From the NCBI RefSeq assembly GCF_004795015.1, contig NZ_SSBI01000001.1, positions 186,001 through 250,000 of the forward strand: DNA of 64,000 nucleotides, given 5' to 3'. Shown one piece after another: positions 26,901 to 35,271 of this stretch (its first letter is position 1; the number at the start of each line of letters is the position of its first letter). The notes under the pieces were generated by a model, which was not told the DNA's origin, searched no databases, and worked only from the letters and a program-made list of their open reading frames with translations. Made by a program: the position numbers and the translations under genes. Source of the stretch: Streptomyces sp. A1277. GTDB lineage: Bacteria > Actinomycetota > Actinomycetes > Streptomycetales > Streptomycetaceae.

Positions 26901-27239
26901 ATGACAGCAGACGATTCGTTCGGCCGTCTCGACGACGACGACTACCCCGCCTACACCATGGGCCGGGCCGCCGAGATGCTCAACACCACACAAGGGTTCC
27001 TCCGCGCCATCGGCGAGGCCCGCCTCATCACACCCCTGCGCTCCGCGGGGGGCCACCGCCGCTATTCCCGCTACCAGCTCCGCATCGCCGCCCGCGCCCG
27101 CGAACTCGTCGACGGCGGTACTCCGATCGAGGCCGCCTGCCGCATCGTCATCCTTGAGGACCAACTCGAGGAAGCCCAGCGCATCAACGCCGAACACCAC
27201 CGAGACACCAAGCCGCCCAGCACGCCGACCTCGGCCTGA
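26901..27239 (+). CDS. MerR-family HTH regulator (BldC-like short type)
   Basis: A 112-residue protein with a MerR winged helix (YTMGRAAEMLNTTQGFLRAIGEARLI, then SAGGHRRYSRYQL) and a short C-terminal helix (AACRIVILEDQLEEAQRINAE) instead of a ligand-binding domain. Single-domain MerR proteins of this kind often accompany cold-shock genes in Streptomyces, as here. The ATG follows CAGGAAGGTACAG. It probably controls the csp-helicase module downstream; its operator is not identified. Confidence 0.85.
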   Translation: MTADDSFGRLDDDDYPAYTMGRAAEMLNTTQGFLRAIGEARLITPLRSAGGHRRYSRYQLRIAARARELVDGGTPIEAACRIVILEDQLEEAQRINAEHHRDTKPPSTPTSA

Positions 27240-28036
27240 AGCCCTGCGCGTCGGGTGGGAAACCGGCAGGTGCCGAAGCGGCCTGCCGGGCGTGCGCTCA
27301 CGGGAGCTCCCCCCCCCCCGCGGTTGTCATGCTCGAGAGGGTGCTCTCGTCTTCGGCGTGGGTGCTCTGTCGTGCCACTGCTTCGCGCAAGATGTCCATC
27401 GGTTGGTCGGGGCGGCGTCTGCGGGGTCTGCGGGCCGACTTCGACACGGTGAGGGCTTCGGCTGCAGAGCCAGGGGCAGCTTCCCGGAGGCGTACTGCTC
27501 AGTTCGCGATGTGCCTTCGGGCTGCCGTGAGCTCCAGGCTGGTCAGGTCGTGATGTGTGACGACACCCCGGGGCCGGACAGCCTCAGCCCACGAACGTCG
27601 GCCGCGCTTCTGGGCTGTTCGGCAACACGTGGGCCTCCCCTGGCCCTTCGTCCTGACGGGCGACGCGCTGGTGCTGTGACCCGCATCCGAGTGGTCGGCA
27701 CCCTCACGCTGTGAAGGGTAGGCATCCGGCAACGCTGCGCTCAGGGTGGGCCGATATCTATGGCCACGGCGTGAGGATTCAATGCGCCGCGTCGGGAGTG
27801 TTTTTACCGCAGCGAAGAGAGTGGAATTTTTCACCGTACGCGGACCATTACGGCATGCTACTGTCGATCTCAGTTGCAGTTGTGGTTCCCAAATCTCTGA
27901 GCTTTCGGGCGGGGCGTTCCGGCCCGAATAGCTTTTTTGCATTTCCGGTTCTCTCCGGGCGGGGCATCATCGCGGCGACGCGGCATCCGTGCATTACGGA
28001 TCCCGACGCACCTGCCCCCCCCCAAGGAGATATGAC
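27240..28036. other. Long leader/intergenic region before csp
   Basis: About 800 bases with no gene that I can support. It contains a long C-run (about 27309-27320) and, directly before the csp ribosome binding site, a run of about nine C (28013-28022). The last 250 bases are relatively A/T-rich with many T-rich stretches. A long 5' leader would fit a cold-shock mRNA, but no transcription start can be assigned. Confidence 0.4.
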
Positions 28037-28240
28037 ATGGCGTCAGGCACTGTGAAGTGGTTCAACGCGGCCAAGGGCTTTGGGTTCATCGAGCAGGACG
28101 GTGGCGGCGCTGACGTGTTCGCCCACTTCTCGAACATCGCCGCCCAGGGCTTCCGCGAGCTCCTCGAAGGCCAGAAGGTCACCTTCGACATCGCACCGGG
28201 CCAGAAGGGCCCGACGGCCGAGAACATCGTTCCCGCCTGA
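28037..28240 (+). CDS. Cold-shock protein (CspA family)
   Basis: A 67-residue single cold-shock domain with RNP1 (KGFGFIEQD) and RNP2 (DVFAHFSNI). It binds single-stranded RNA/DNA and melts secondary structure. The ATG follows a perfect AAGGAGATATGAC. It lies upstream of a DEAD-box RNA helicase, the usual partner in RNA unwinding at low temperature. Confidence 0.95.
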   Translation: MASGTVKWFNAAKGFGFIEQDGGGADVFAHFSNIAAQGFRELLEGQKVTFDIAPGQKGPTAENIVPA

Positions 28241-28258
28241 CGCTGACGCGCACTTCGT

Positions 28259-28296
28259 AGCTGGGGCCCGCATCCTCCGGGGTGTGAGCCCCAGCT
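28259..28296 (+). terminator. Hairpin after csp
   Basis: A 9-bp perfect stem AGCTGGGGC (28259-28267) pairs with GCCCCAGCT (28288-28296) around a 20-base loop, 18 bases after the csp stop. No T-run. Confidence 0.5.
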
Positions 28297-28530
28297 CCGG
28301 GCATTCTCCGGGAACGGCGCCACCTGCGGTGGAACCTCCGCCCGCAGAGCCTTCTCGCTGCCCCCTTCTTCCGGGTCCCGCCTATCGGTGGAACTGGATT
28401 CCCCGCCCATATGGCGTCACTCATTCCATGGTCTGCATCCCGCTCCGGGACCAATCGCAGGTCTCATCTGATTTCGCATTCCGCTCGGCCCGTTCTTGTG
28501 ATTCCCCGCGCTGTTCTTCCGCTGCGAGAA

Positions 28531-28559
28531 TTCCTTGATACGTGCCGTATCAAGGAAGG
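28531..28559 (+). promoter_or_regulatory. RBS-sequestering hairpin of the DEAD-box helicase
   Basis: A perfect 12-bp stem (TTCCTTGATACG 28531-28542 with 28546-28557, loop TGC) contains most of the Shine-Dalgarno sequence AAGGAAGG (28552-28559), which sits six bases before the ATG at 28566. When folded, the ribosome binding site is hidden. This suggests temperature- or Csp/helicase-controlled translation. Confidence 0.75.
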
Positions 28560-28565
28560 TTCTGA

Positions 28566-30071
28566 ATGAACTCCACACGTACGAACAATCGCTCTTCCCG
28601 CAGCCGTGCCGCCGACTCCGGCCGGGGTGGTAGCCGCTTCAACTCGACCGCCTCGACCCGTTCCGCTGCCCCGGCCCGTTCCGGCGGTTCTGGCCGCTCG
28701 GCCGGCAATGGGCGGCGGCCCGCCGCGATTCAGGGCGAATTCGCTCTGCCGGTCACGGTCACTCCCGCGCTGCCCGCCGTCGAGGCGTTCTCCGACCTCG
28801 ACATGCCGAGGCAGCTGCTGGCGGCGCTGACCGCGCAGGGCGTGAACGTTCCGTTCCCGATTCAGGGTGCGACCCTGCCCAACACTCTCGCGGGCCGCGA
28901 CGCCCTGGGACGTGGGCGCACCGGGTCCGGCAAGACCCTCGCTTTCGGCCTAGCTCTGCTGGCCCGCACCGCCGGTCAGCGTGCCGAGCCCCGACAGCCG
29001 CTGGCCCTGGTCCTCGTGCCGACGCGTGAGCTGGCCCAGCAGGTGACCGATGCCCTGGCCCCGTACGCCCGCTCGGTGAGGCTGCGCCTGGCCACCGTCG
29101 TCGGCGGGATGTCGATCGGGAGGCAGGCCAGCGCGCTGCGCGGTGGCGCGGAGGTCGTCGTAGCGACGCCGGGCCGGCTCAAGGACCTCATCGACCGTGG
29201 TGACTGCCGACTTGACCAGGTCGCGATCACCGTGCTGGACGAGGCCGATCAGATGGCTGACATGGGCTTCATGCCCCAGGTCACCGAGCTTCTGGACCAG
29301 GTACGCCCCGAGGGCCAGCGGATGCTGTTCTCCGCCACCCTGGACCGTAACGTCGACCGCTTGGTTCGTCGCTACCTCAGCGACCCGGTCGTCCACTCCG
29401 TCGACCCCTCCGCCGGTGCGGTCACGACGATGGAGCACCACGTCCTGCACGTCCACGGCACCGACAAGCACCGGACGACGACTCAGATCGCGGCGCGCGA
29501 CGGCCGGGTGATCATGTTCCTGGACACCAAGCGGGCCGTGGACAAGCTCACTGACCACCTGCTGGCCAGCGGTGTGAGGGCCGCCGCTCTGCACGGAGGC
29601 AAGGCGCAGTCGCAGCGCACCCGGACCCTGACCCAGTTCAAGACCGGGCACGTCACTGTGCTCGTGGCCACGAACGTCGCCGCACGCGGCATCCACGTCG
29701 ACAACCTCGACCTCGTTGTCAACGTCGACCCGCCGACCGACCACAAGGACTACCTCCACCGCGGCGGCCGTACTGCGCGGGCAGGGGAGTCCGGCAGCGT
29801 CGTCACCCTGGTCACCCCCAGCCAGCGCCGGGACATGACCCGCCTCATGACCGCCGCCGGCATTGTGCCCCAGACCACCCATGTCCGCTCCGGCGACGAG
29901 GCACTCGGCCGGATCACCGGCGCCCAGGCCCCCTCAGGCATTCCGGTGACGATCACCGCGCCGGTGGTGGAGCGGCGTCAACGCAGCGCATCCTCACGTG
30001 GCCGGCGCAGCCCCGCCTCCGCGGCCCGGCGCGTGAGCGCACGTCAGTCCTCCTTCGATGCGGCTGCCTGA
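28566..30071 (+). CDS. DEAD-box ATP-dependent RNA helicase
   Basis: A 501-residue helicase. The first 60 residues are Arg/Ser/Gly-rich and disordered. The core follows: Q-motif FPIQ, motif I GRGRTGSGKT, Ia PTRELA, motif II DEAD (VLDEADQMADMGF), III SAT, IV-V FLDTKRAVD and VATNVAARGIHV, and motif VI HRGGRTARAG. The tail is again basic. It unwinds RNA, most likely for ribosome assembly or mRNA decay in the cold, given the csp gene upstream. Its ribosome binding site is inside a strong hairpin. Confidence 0.93.
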   Translation: MNSTRTNNRSSRSRAADSGRGGSRFNSTASTRSAAPARSGGSGRSAGNGRRPAAIQGEFALPVTVTPALPAVEAFSDLDMPRQLLAALTAQGVNVPFPIQGATLPNTLAGRDALGRGRTGSGKTLAFGLALLARTAGQRAEPRQPLALVLVPTRELAQQVTDALAPYARSVRLRLATVVGGMSIGRQASALRGGAEVVVATPGRLKDLIDRGDCRLDQVAITVLDEADQMADMGFMPQVTELLDQVRPEGQRMLFSATLDRNVDRLVRRYLSDPVVHSVDPSAGAVTTMEHHVLHVHGTDKHRTTTQIAARDGRVIMFLDTKRAVDKLTDHLLASGVRAAALHGGKAQSQRTRTLTQFKTGHVTVLVATNVAARGIHVDNLDLVVNVDPPTDHKDYLHRGGRTARAGESGSVVTLVTPSQRRDMTRLMTAAGIVPQTTHVRSGDEALGRITGAQAPSGIPVTITAPVVERRQRSASSRGRRSPASAARRVSARQSSFDAAA

Positions 30072-30117
30072 GAACTCCGTGATCCGGAAACTGACCCGCC
30101 ACCGCAGGAGGCACCTT

Positions 30118-30516
30118 TTGACGCTGGTCCAGATGCAGCCCCGCTCGACGAATGCCACGTCCGCGGGCAGGACGGTGGCCGACCTGATGGAGACCGCTGG
30201 GCCGCAGGTCTGTGACGACATGACCGTCGAGGTGGCCCTGGCAGTCATGGCCAGTGCCCGCACCGGGCATCTGCTCGTCTGTGACGACAGCGGCCGGTGT
30301 ACCGGACTGGTCACTCACGCTCGGCTCGCCGCAGTTCGTGACGGCTCCGCGTACTCGGACAGGGTCCAGCTGCGGGACATCCTCGGCGACCGCGGACCTT
30401 TCACCTCACCGGTGGCCACCATGGCCGAAGCCGGGCACATGATGCACTACAGCCACGTCGAGGCCCTGCCTGTGGTCGACGAACACGGCAGCGCGCTGGG
30501 CGTCCTCGCCCGCTGA
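30118..30516 (+). CDS. CBS-domain protein
   Basis: A 132-residue protein of two CBS motifs: TVADLMETAGPQVCDDMTV...HLLVCDDSGRCTGLVT and VATMAEAGHMMHYSHVEALPVVDEHGSALGVL. Such pairs bind adenine nucleotides and sense energy state. I prefer the TTG at 30118 because AGGAGG precedes it at the right distance; an ATG 20 codons upstream overlaps the helicase end. It follows the helicase by 46 bases and probably shares its transcript. Confidence 0.8.
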   Translation: MTLVQMQPRSTNATSAGRTVADLMETAGPQVCDDMTVEVALAVMASARTGHLLVCDDSGRCTGLVTHARLAAVRDGSAYSDRVQLRDILGDRGPFTSPVATMAEAGHMMHYSHVEALPVVDEHGSALGVLAR

Positions 30517-30572
30517 GCCGGCCCAGCAGCGGCAGAACCACTTCCTCTTCGTCTCTCTCCCTGTGAGGCATC

Positions 30573-30884
30573 ATGCGCTGTGTCATCGCCCGCTTCCCGT
30601 TCGAGCTGACCAGGAGCGGCGTCCTGGAAGCGATGAAGGGCGTCAAGCCCGAGCAGGCATCCGGTGAGTCCGTGATCATCGGCCGACGCACCTATCCCGT
30701 CAAGCAGGTCGGCCAGGTCGTCACGCGCCAGGACCGCCGCGACTTCAGCGCGGGAGAAGTCCTGCGGGCCATGACCCAGCTCGGCTTCACCTGCCGCGAC
30801 CCGGCTCCGGCCCCCGCACCCACACGGGTTCTCAACCCGTTGCAGCAGGCTTCCGCGATGCTGGGCGCCCCTGTGGGCGCCTGA
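30573..30884 (+). CDS. Small conserved protein of the csp-helicase module
   Basis: A 103-residue protein starting MRCVIARFPFELTRSGV, with VIIGRRTYPVKQVGQVVTRQDRRDFSAGEVLRAMTQLGFTC in the middle and a Pro/Ala-rich end. I recognise it as a conserved Streptomyces protein found next to cold-shock and DEAD-box genes, without known function. The basic central section suggests RNA binding, which is inference. The ATG follows CTGTGAGGCATC. Confidence 0.75.
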   Translation: MRCVIARFPFELTRSGVLEAMKGVKPEQASGESVIIGRRTYPVKQVGQVVTRQDRRDFSAGEVLRAMTQLGFTCRDPAPAPAPTRVLNPLQQASAMLGAPVGA

Positions 30885-30987
30885 GCGACGGGCAGGCGTG
30901 AGTCGCCGGTAAGCAGTGGTGAGGGTCCGTCCGGAACATCCGGTCGGACCCTCGCCGTGTGCTGGAGCAGTCCGGCTCGGCAGTGCT

Positions 30988-31347
30988 TCAGTGGTCGGAG
31001 TAGCTGAAGTCGCCCATCGTCCAGGCGCTGACGTCGTCGATCGCTACCCGGTACATCCCGCCGGTCTCCGGGATCCCCACTGTGCCCTGCAAAATCCGCG
31101 CCAGGTGGAAGTGCAGATGCGTAGGCGGCCCTTCCTCGGGTGCAGCGGTGGCGAACATGGCGGAGAAGTCACTCAGGCGGGCCGAGGCCGCAAGAACCTC
31201 CGACACCCGCTGCCTCCAGAGCGCTTGGGGTGCCAGCCGGCCCGTGATGACAGCACCACCGGCAACCACGGTCAACGACATCTGATTGCTGCGCCCGGAC
31301 TCCACCAGGGCGGCAACGTCAACAAGCAGCGCGTCAGGCTTCGACAT
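30988..31347 (-). CDS. GvpU-like gas-vesicle accessory domain protein, orphan
   Basis: A 119-residue protein. The pattern MSLTVVAGGAVITGRL near the N-terminus and HLHFHLARILQG...IPETGGMYRVAIDDVSAWTMG at the C-terminus matches the layout of GvpU, a gas-vesicle accessory protein of unknown biochemistry. No other gvp gene is in the window, so its role here is open. I start at the ATG of MSKPDALLVD; the longer frame upstream looks non-coding. The upstream A/T-rich bases (GAATATAATCG) could be its promoter. Confidence 0.55.
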   Translation of the reverse strand: MSKPDALLVDVAALVESGRSNQMSLTVVAGGAVITGRLAPQALWRQRVSEVLAASARLSDFSAMFATAAPEEGPPTHLHFHLARILQGTVGIPETGGMYRVAIDDVSAWTMGDFSYSDH

Positions 31348-31563
31348 GAGGGCGATTATATTCGTCAACCACCAGCCTGCTTTCCTGCGGTTCCGCTCCG
31401 GGCAGGACGGTGCTGAGGCCCTGTCGTTGAAGGCGCGGAACCGCCCTCTGAGCGGCACGGCGGCCAAGATCTTTCTCTCGCCCCTGTGGCCGCCTGGTCA
31501 GAGGGGAGACGAGTCGGTTTGCCTCCGTGCCGAGTCGGTCCCTTGCGCTCGGCACTCGCTCCG

Positions 31564-32110
31564 TTACGGGGGATGAGTTCGGCCGGACACCTTCAGCAGC
31601 TCCTGGACCGTGTGAGTGTCGGCCCCCTGCCTGCGGGCCCGGCGCAGTGCTCCGACGAGGAGGGTGGCCGGGAGGGCGGTGTCCACGTCGTGCCCCATGG
31701 CATTGGTGACGGACAGCTGGACGTGGTCGCGGTCCATGACGTAGTCGAAGGCGTCGCCGCCGACGTGCCCGGCCGGCTCCAAAGCCCCGGCGACCGCGAA
31801 CTGGGCTGCCTCGCAGGCCGGCGACGTGGGCAGCAGCCGGTGCTGGATCTCGGCGGCGAGGCTCAGCGGGTAGGTACGCCGGCCCCACCGATACAGGTCG
31901 GTGAAGGGCCGGTTCGCGATGATGATGTAGGCCAAGGCGTGGGCGCTCCGGCTGATTCTCAGCAGAGTGCCCGCCCGGGGTGCTGGGGCAGATGGAGCTC
32001 CAGCAGCCCGAGCGCGTCCCCGCGATTGGTGACTGGCGCGATCACCTGCCTCCACGCACCACCCTCTACGGGCCTCCGCATGCGGCCGTTGGGTCCGGAT
32101 CGGTGCATCA
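31564..32110 (-). pseudogene. SpoIIE/PP2C-type phosphatase, truncated
   Basis: The middle of a Streptomyces serine phosphatase is present: APVTNRGDALGLLELHLPQ in one frame, then ISRSAHALAYIII, LYRWGRRTYPLSLAAEIQHRLLP and HVGGDAFDYV...SVTNAMGHDVDTALPATLLVGALRRARR in another, with a frameshift near 31975. The protein stops soon after, so the second half of the phosphatase fold with later metal-binding aspartates is missing. These enzymes act on STAS antagonists such as BldG relatives. This copy cannot be active. Confidence 0.75.
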
Positions 32111-32198
32111 CGGGGTGGAACGAGTGAGCGCGTTGCACCCGCTCTGAACAGCACGAACGTCACTGGGCGACACGACGGGCATGCTGGCGCAAAGGGTC

Positions 32199-32242
32199 CC
32201 GGTGGACAACCGGTGGACAGCCGGTGGACAGCCGGTGGACAG
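32199..32242. repeat. 11-bp tandem repeat x4
   Basis: CCGGTGGACAG (first copy ending AA) is repeated at 32199, 32210, 32221 and 32232, just upstream of the Rhs fragment. Confidence 0.9.
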
Positions 32243-32438
32243 CCGCGCGTGACGCTCCATCAGGCACCCTTGCTGCTCTTGCGGCGACTGGTGAAGTTCA
32301 CCAGTCGTCGACAGGGCGATGAGCGGAGGCGGGACTGTCCGGTTTGGACAGGTCTCACATCTGGCCCGGGTCCTGGTGACGGCCGGCCGTCGGCCGCGCG
32401 GTCGAGCTACTCGGGGGCAACACGCGGCAGGCCGAGTG

Positions 32439-33396
32439 AGCGCCTTCGCGTACGACCTCTCGGACCAGCTCGCCGAAGCGGTCAGCCCCCACGGCTCTCG
32501 CTTGACCATCCTCCGCGACCAGTACGGACGCGTCCGCACGGAAACAGTCGACGACCGGACCCTCACGTACGACCACGACGAACTGGGCCGCCGCACCGGC
32601 CGCACCACCCCCACCGGCGCCCGCACCACCCCCACCGGCGCCCGCACCCCATCACCCAGACCGAACGCATCACCGCGGCCGACGCCCCTCAGACCGAGAT
32701 CGACTCCCGCTTCTTCGCCATGGTCACCGACCTCGTCGGCACCCCACGCGAACTCATCGGTGAACAAGGCGAAATCGCCTGGCGCACGCGCACGACACTC
32801 TGGGGCGCAACGAGCTGGAACGCCGGCGCGATCACCTGCACGCCGCTGCGCCTTCCCGGCCAGTACTTCGACCCCGAGACATGCCTCCACTACAACTACT
32901 TCCGGCACTACGACCCGGAGACGGCCCGCTATCTCAGCGCGGACCCGCTCGGCCTTGCTCCCGCGCCCAACGCCGCGACGTATGTCGTCACCCCGAGTAC
33001 CTCATACGACCCGCTGGGCCTGGCCCCGGACGACTACCTTCGGAACAAACCGGTCGGCCGGGGTCTGGAGGGTGCGAAACAGGATGCTCTTCGAGACGCC
33101 GGCATTTCAGAGGGAACTCCCCCTCTCGAAGTCAGAACGCATGTCCCCGCCACCACTCCGGAATGGCAGGGCGGAAAGCAGTCGCTGGATGAGAACCACC
33201 AGCCGATCTACTACCGTGAGGAGGTATACGAACACCCCAACGGGAATGACCTGATCGTTTACCAGGACCACTGGTTCGGCCACCAGAAGCCGGGAGGGCC
33301 CGGATATCAGCCCGCGCATGTCCGTGTGCGCCCATTCGAGAACACCCGGAACGGCCAGGTACCGGGTGCGAGGAACATTATTACTATGAACGCTAG
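32439..33396 (+). pseudogene. Rhs/YD-repeat C-terminal fragment with polymorphic toxin domain
   Basis: Fragments of an Rhs core are visible: VSAFAYDLSDQLAEAV and LTYDHDELGRRTGRTT in one frame, then after a one-C shortfall near 32650 TEIDSRFFAMVTDLVGTPRELI and the core end GQYFDPETCLHYNYFRHYDPETARYLSADPLGL. This is followed by a toxin domain of about 130 residues containing IYYREEVYEHPNG, VYQDHWFGH and PAHVRVRPFENTRNG. With one extra G near 33366 the toxin ends CEEHYYYER with a stop at 33394-33396. The domain is probably a nuclease (His/Asp-rich), but the family is uncertain. Most of the Rhs shell is missing. Confidence 0.7.
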
Positions 33397-33897
33397 GCTC
33401 TCGCCCCGGAACAGCGAGGTTCTCGCCCCGCTCTACGGCCCGGCCCCCCTGGACCTGAGCTCCGTCAGACTCCGGTCCGTCCACCTCGACTGGCACGGCC
33501 CAACGGTGACGCTGCGGCTGGACCTGCCCGCTCCGCCCTTGCCGCTGCCGGAGGAATGGGCAGCCGCAGGCGTCGACACGGTGCAGGGGCAGCTCCAGTT
33601 CCTCGCTGTGGAGGATCTGGAGCTGGACGCCTGGGAGCCCGGACCGCTCGTGTCTTTCGAACTGGCGGTGCTCAGTGAGAGCAGGCACAGGATCCGCGTC
33701 GCGGTGTCGCAGGCGGGAAGCCCGACTTCCTCCGCTTCACCGGCAGTGCCGATGTGCTCGTCGGCCGCATCAGCGGATTCCGGGTCGGCCCGGAAGGCGC
33801 GGACGGCGGGCCTCACCACTTTTGCAGCAGACTCGACGCCAAGCTCCACACCACTGTTCCCGACCCGAGCGAGAAGACCTTCTATGAACGCCTCTGA
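33386..33897 (+). pseudogene. Imm50-like immunity protein (first copy), frameshifted
   Basis: Starting at the ATG of MNARLSPRNSE, which overlaps the toxin's intended stop by 11 bases, the frame encodes LYGPAPLDLSSVRLRSVHLDWHGPTVTLRLDLP and LQFLAVEDLELDAW, typical of Imm50 immunity proteins. Near 33715 one missing G shifts the frame; the continuation (KPDFLRFTGSADVLVGRISGF...) ends at 33897. In the sequence as given it is fused in frame to the toxin. It would neutralise the toxin upstream. Confidence 0.7.
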
Positions 33898-33917
33898 AGA
33901 CCTTCTATGAACGCCTC
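33875..33917. repeat. 23-bp direct duplication between the two immunity genes
   Basis: AGACCTTCTATGAACGCCTC occurs at 33875-33894 and again at 33898-33917. The first copy encodes the end of the first immunity protein (TFYERL, stop); the second supplies the ATG of the next one (MNAS). Confidence 0.9.
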
Positions 33918-34269
33918 CGAGGGTGCTGCCGAGAGCAGCCCGGAGCTCCCGGCGCTGTGCGCGCACGACGTCCTGAGCAACAGCGACCTCTTCTACGTGC
34001 ACTTCGACGAACGAGACTGCTCCGCCACCCTCGGATTCTCCCGTGTGCACGGCAGCGAGGGCGTCGAGTTCTTTCTGCGCTTCCATGATGTACGGGATGT
34101 GCACGTGCGGGGTTGGGGCGCCCCAGGACAGAAGGACGTCCACGTCGAAAGAGCGACCGACGGCACAGTCCGGGTGTCCGCTTCCTCCGACGGATCGTCG
34201 TTGCGGTTCCGCTCCGCCGACGCCACCCTGTCAAGTACACGTAATTTCCTTGCGGCGGGGAGCAGCTGA
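33907..34269 (+). CDS. Imm50-like immunity protein (second copy)
   Basis: A 120-residue protein with LSNSDLFYVHFDERDCSATLGFSRV and VRDVHVRGWG...VSASSDGSSLRFRSADATL, similar in layout to Imm50 proteins (beta-rich, ending with the residue-specific FRSADA motif). It follows the first immunity gene after a short duplication. Different from the first copy in sequence, it may protect against another toxin variant. The 225 bases that follow contain only decayed coding-like sequence. Confidence 0.65.
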   Translation: MNASEGAAESSPELPALCAHDVLSNSDLFYVHFDERDCSATLGFSRVHGSEGVEFFLRFHDVRDVHVRGWGAPGQKDVHVERATDGTVRVSASSDGSSLRFRSADATLSSTRNFLAAGSS

Positions 34270-34494
34270 GCGGCATCCTCGCCGACGGACGGCTACTGGC
34301 GCGGTGACGCCGCGGACTACGTCGAGTTGGCGCTCCCCTTCGGCTCGCCGGATGGGTGCGCATGCCTTCAGTAGCTCGAAGAGTGGGTCCTGCTGGCGCG
34401 CAGCCCATGCATGGGTGCCCGTTCTGTAACCTCGGGGCATCATCGCCGCGAACGGCGGTCAGGGTCGGCGCTGAGTTATAGAGGGTGACAGAGG

Positions 34495-35271
34495 GTGTCC
34501 GTGAGTGCGGTCGAGCAGGTATTTTTGGAGTGCGAGCGCGCTCGGGCGGACGGCGACTTGATTCAGCGAGTCTCCGCCAGCGACAAGGAGTACCACTTTC
34601 AGAATTGGGTGCAGGCACGCATAGAGGCGTGCAGGCTTTCGTATGACGATCCTGGCCGGAATACCTATCCGGACTTCCGGCTCATCCATCACCCGGAAGG
34701 GTACGAGGTCAAGGGGCTGGAGTTTCCCGGCCGCGAGGCGGACTACGACTCGAACTCCCAGGTGCCCACCGGTGACCACGGCGGGCGTGAGGTCTTCTAC
34801 GTGTTCGGCCGCTACCCGAAGGCAGAGCGAGGCGTCGATGAGTACCCGGTTGTAGACCTGGTGGTGTGCCACGGCAGCTTCCTCAATGCCGATAGCGAGT
34901 ACGTGCATAAGAATAAGTCGTTCCGTGGCTTCGGCTCTTACGGAGACATTCTGGTCCGCGACCGAAAAATGTACGTCGTGCCGACGCCGTTCGCGCTGGC
35001 TTCCGGAACCGCAGGGCTCGCGACCCTGATCATGCCTGCTGAATTCGAGCCGCAGTCGGATGCTCTCGTCCAGGTAGGTGAACTTGATCGGACCGAGGTT
35101 GACGAGGTCATCGTGTCGTATGAGTTCAACCTTCAAACCAATGAGATGGTGACGCATAAGGCGCCGAATCTCAATGCAGGTAAGGTCCACAGTTTCCGAG
35201 CATATCGCTCGCGCGGTGCGGGCGACTCAAAGCGGGTTTCTTTCGCTGGGGGCCGGCTGTGGCGGGCGTAG
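34495..35271 (+). CDS. Putative type II restriction endonuclease (PD-(D/E)xK)
   Basis: A 258-residue protein that I do not match to a named enzyme. Residues about 55-75 read YPDFRLIHHPEGYEVKG, which fits the PD...ExK catalytic core of restriction nucleases (Asp in PDF, Glu and Lys in EVK). The downstream DNA methyltransferase overlaps its end by 13 bases, a classic R-M arrangement. It lacks membrane segments. The DNA is visibly less GC-rich with many A/T-ending codons, which suggests recent transfer. The GTG start follows GAGGGTGACAGAGG; another GTG lies two codons on. Confidence 0.65.
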   Translation: MSVSAVEQVFLECERARADGDLIQRVSASDKEYHFQNWVQARIEACRLSYDDPGRNTYPDFRLIHHPEGYEVKGLEFPGREADYDSNSQVPTGDHGGREVFYVFGRYPKAERGVDEYPVVDLVVCHGSFLNADSEYVHKNKSFRGFGSYGDILVRDRKMYVVPTPFALASGTAGLATLIMPAEFEPQSDALVQVGELDRTEVDEVIVSYEFNLQTNEMVTHKAPNLNAGKVHSFRAYRSRGAGDSKRVSFAGGRLWRA

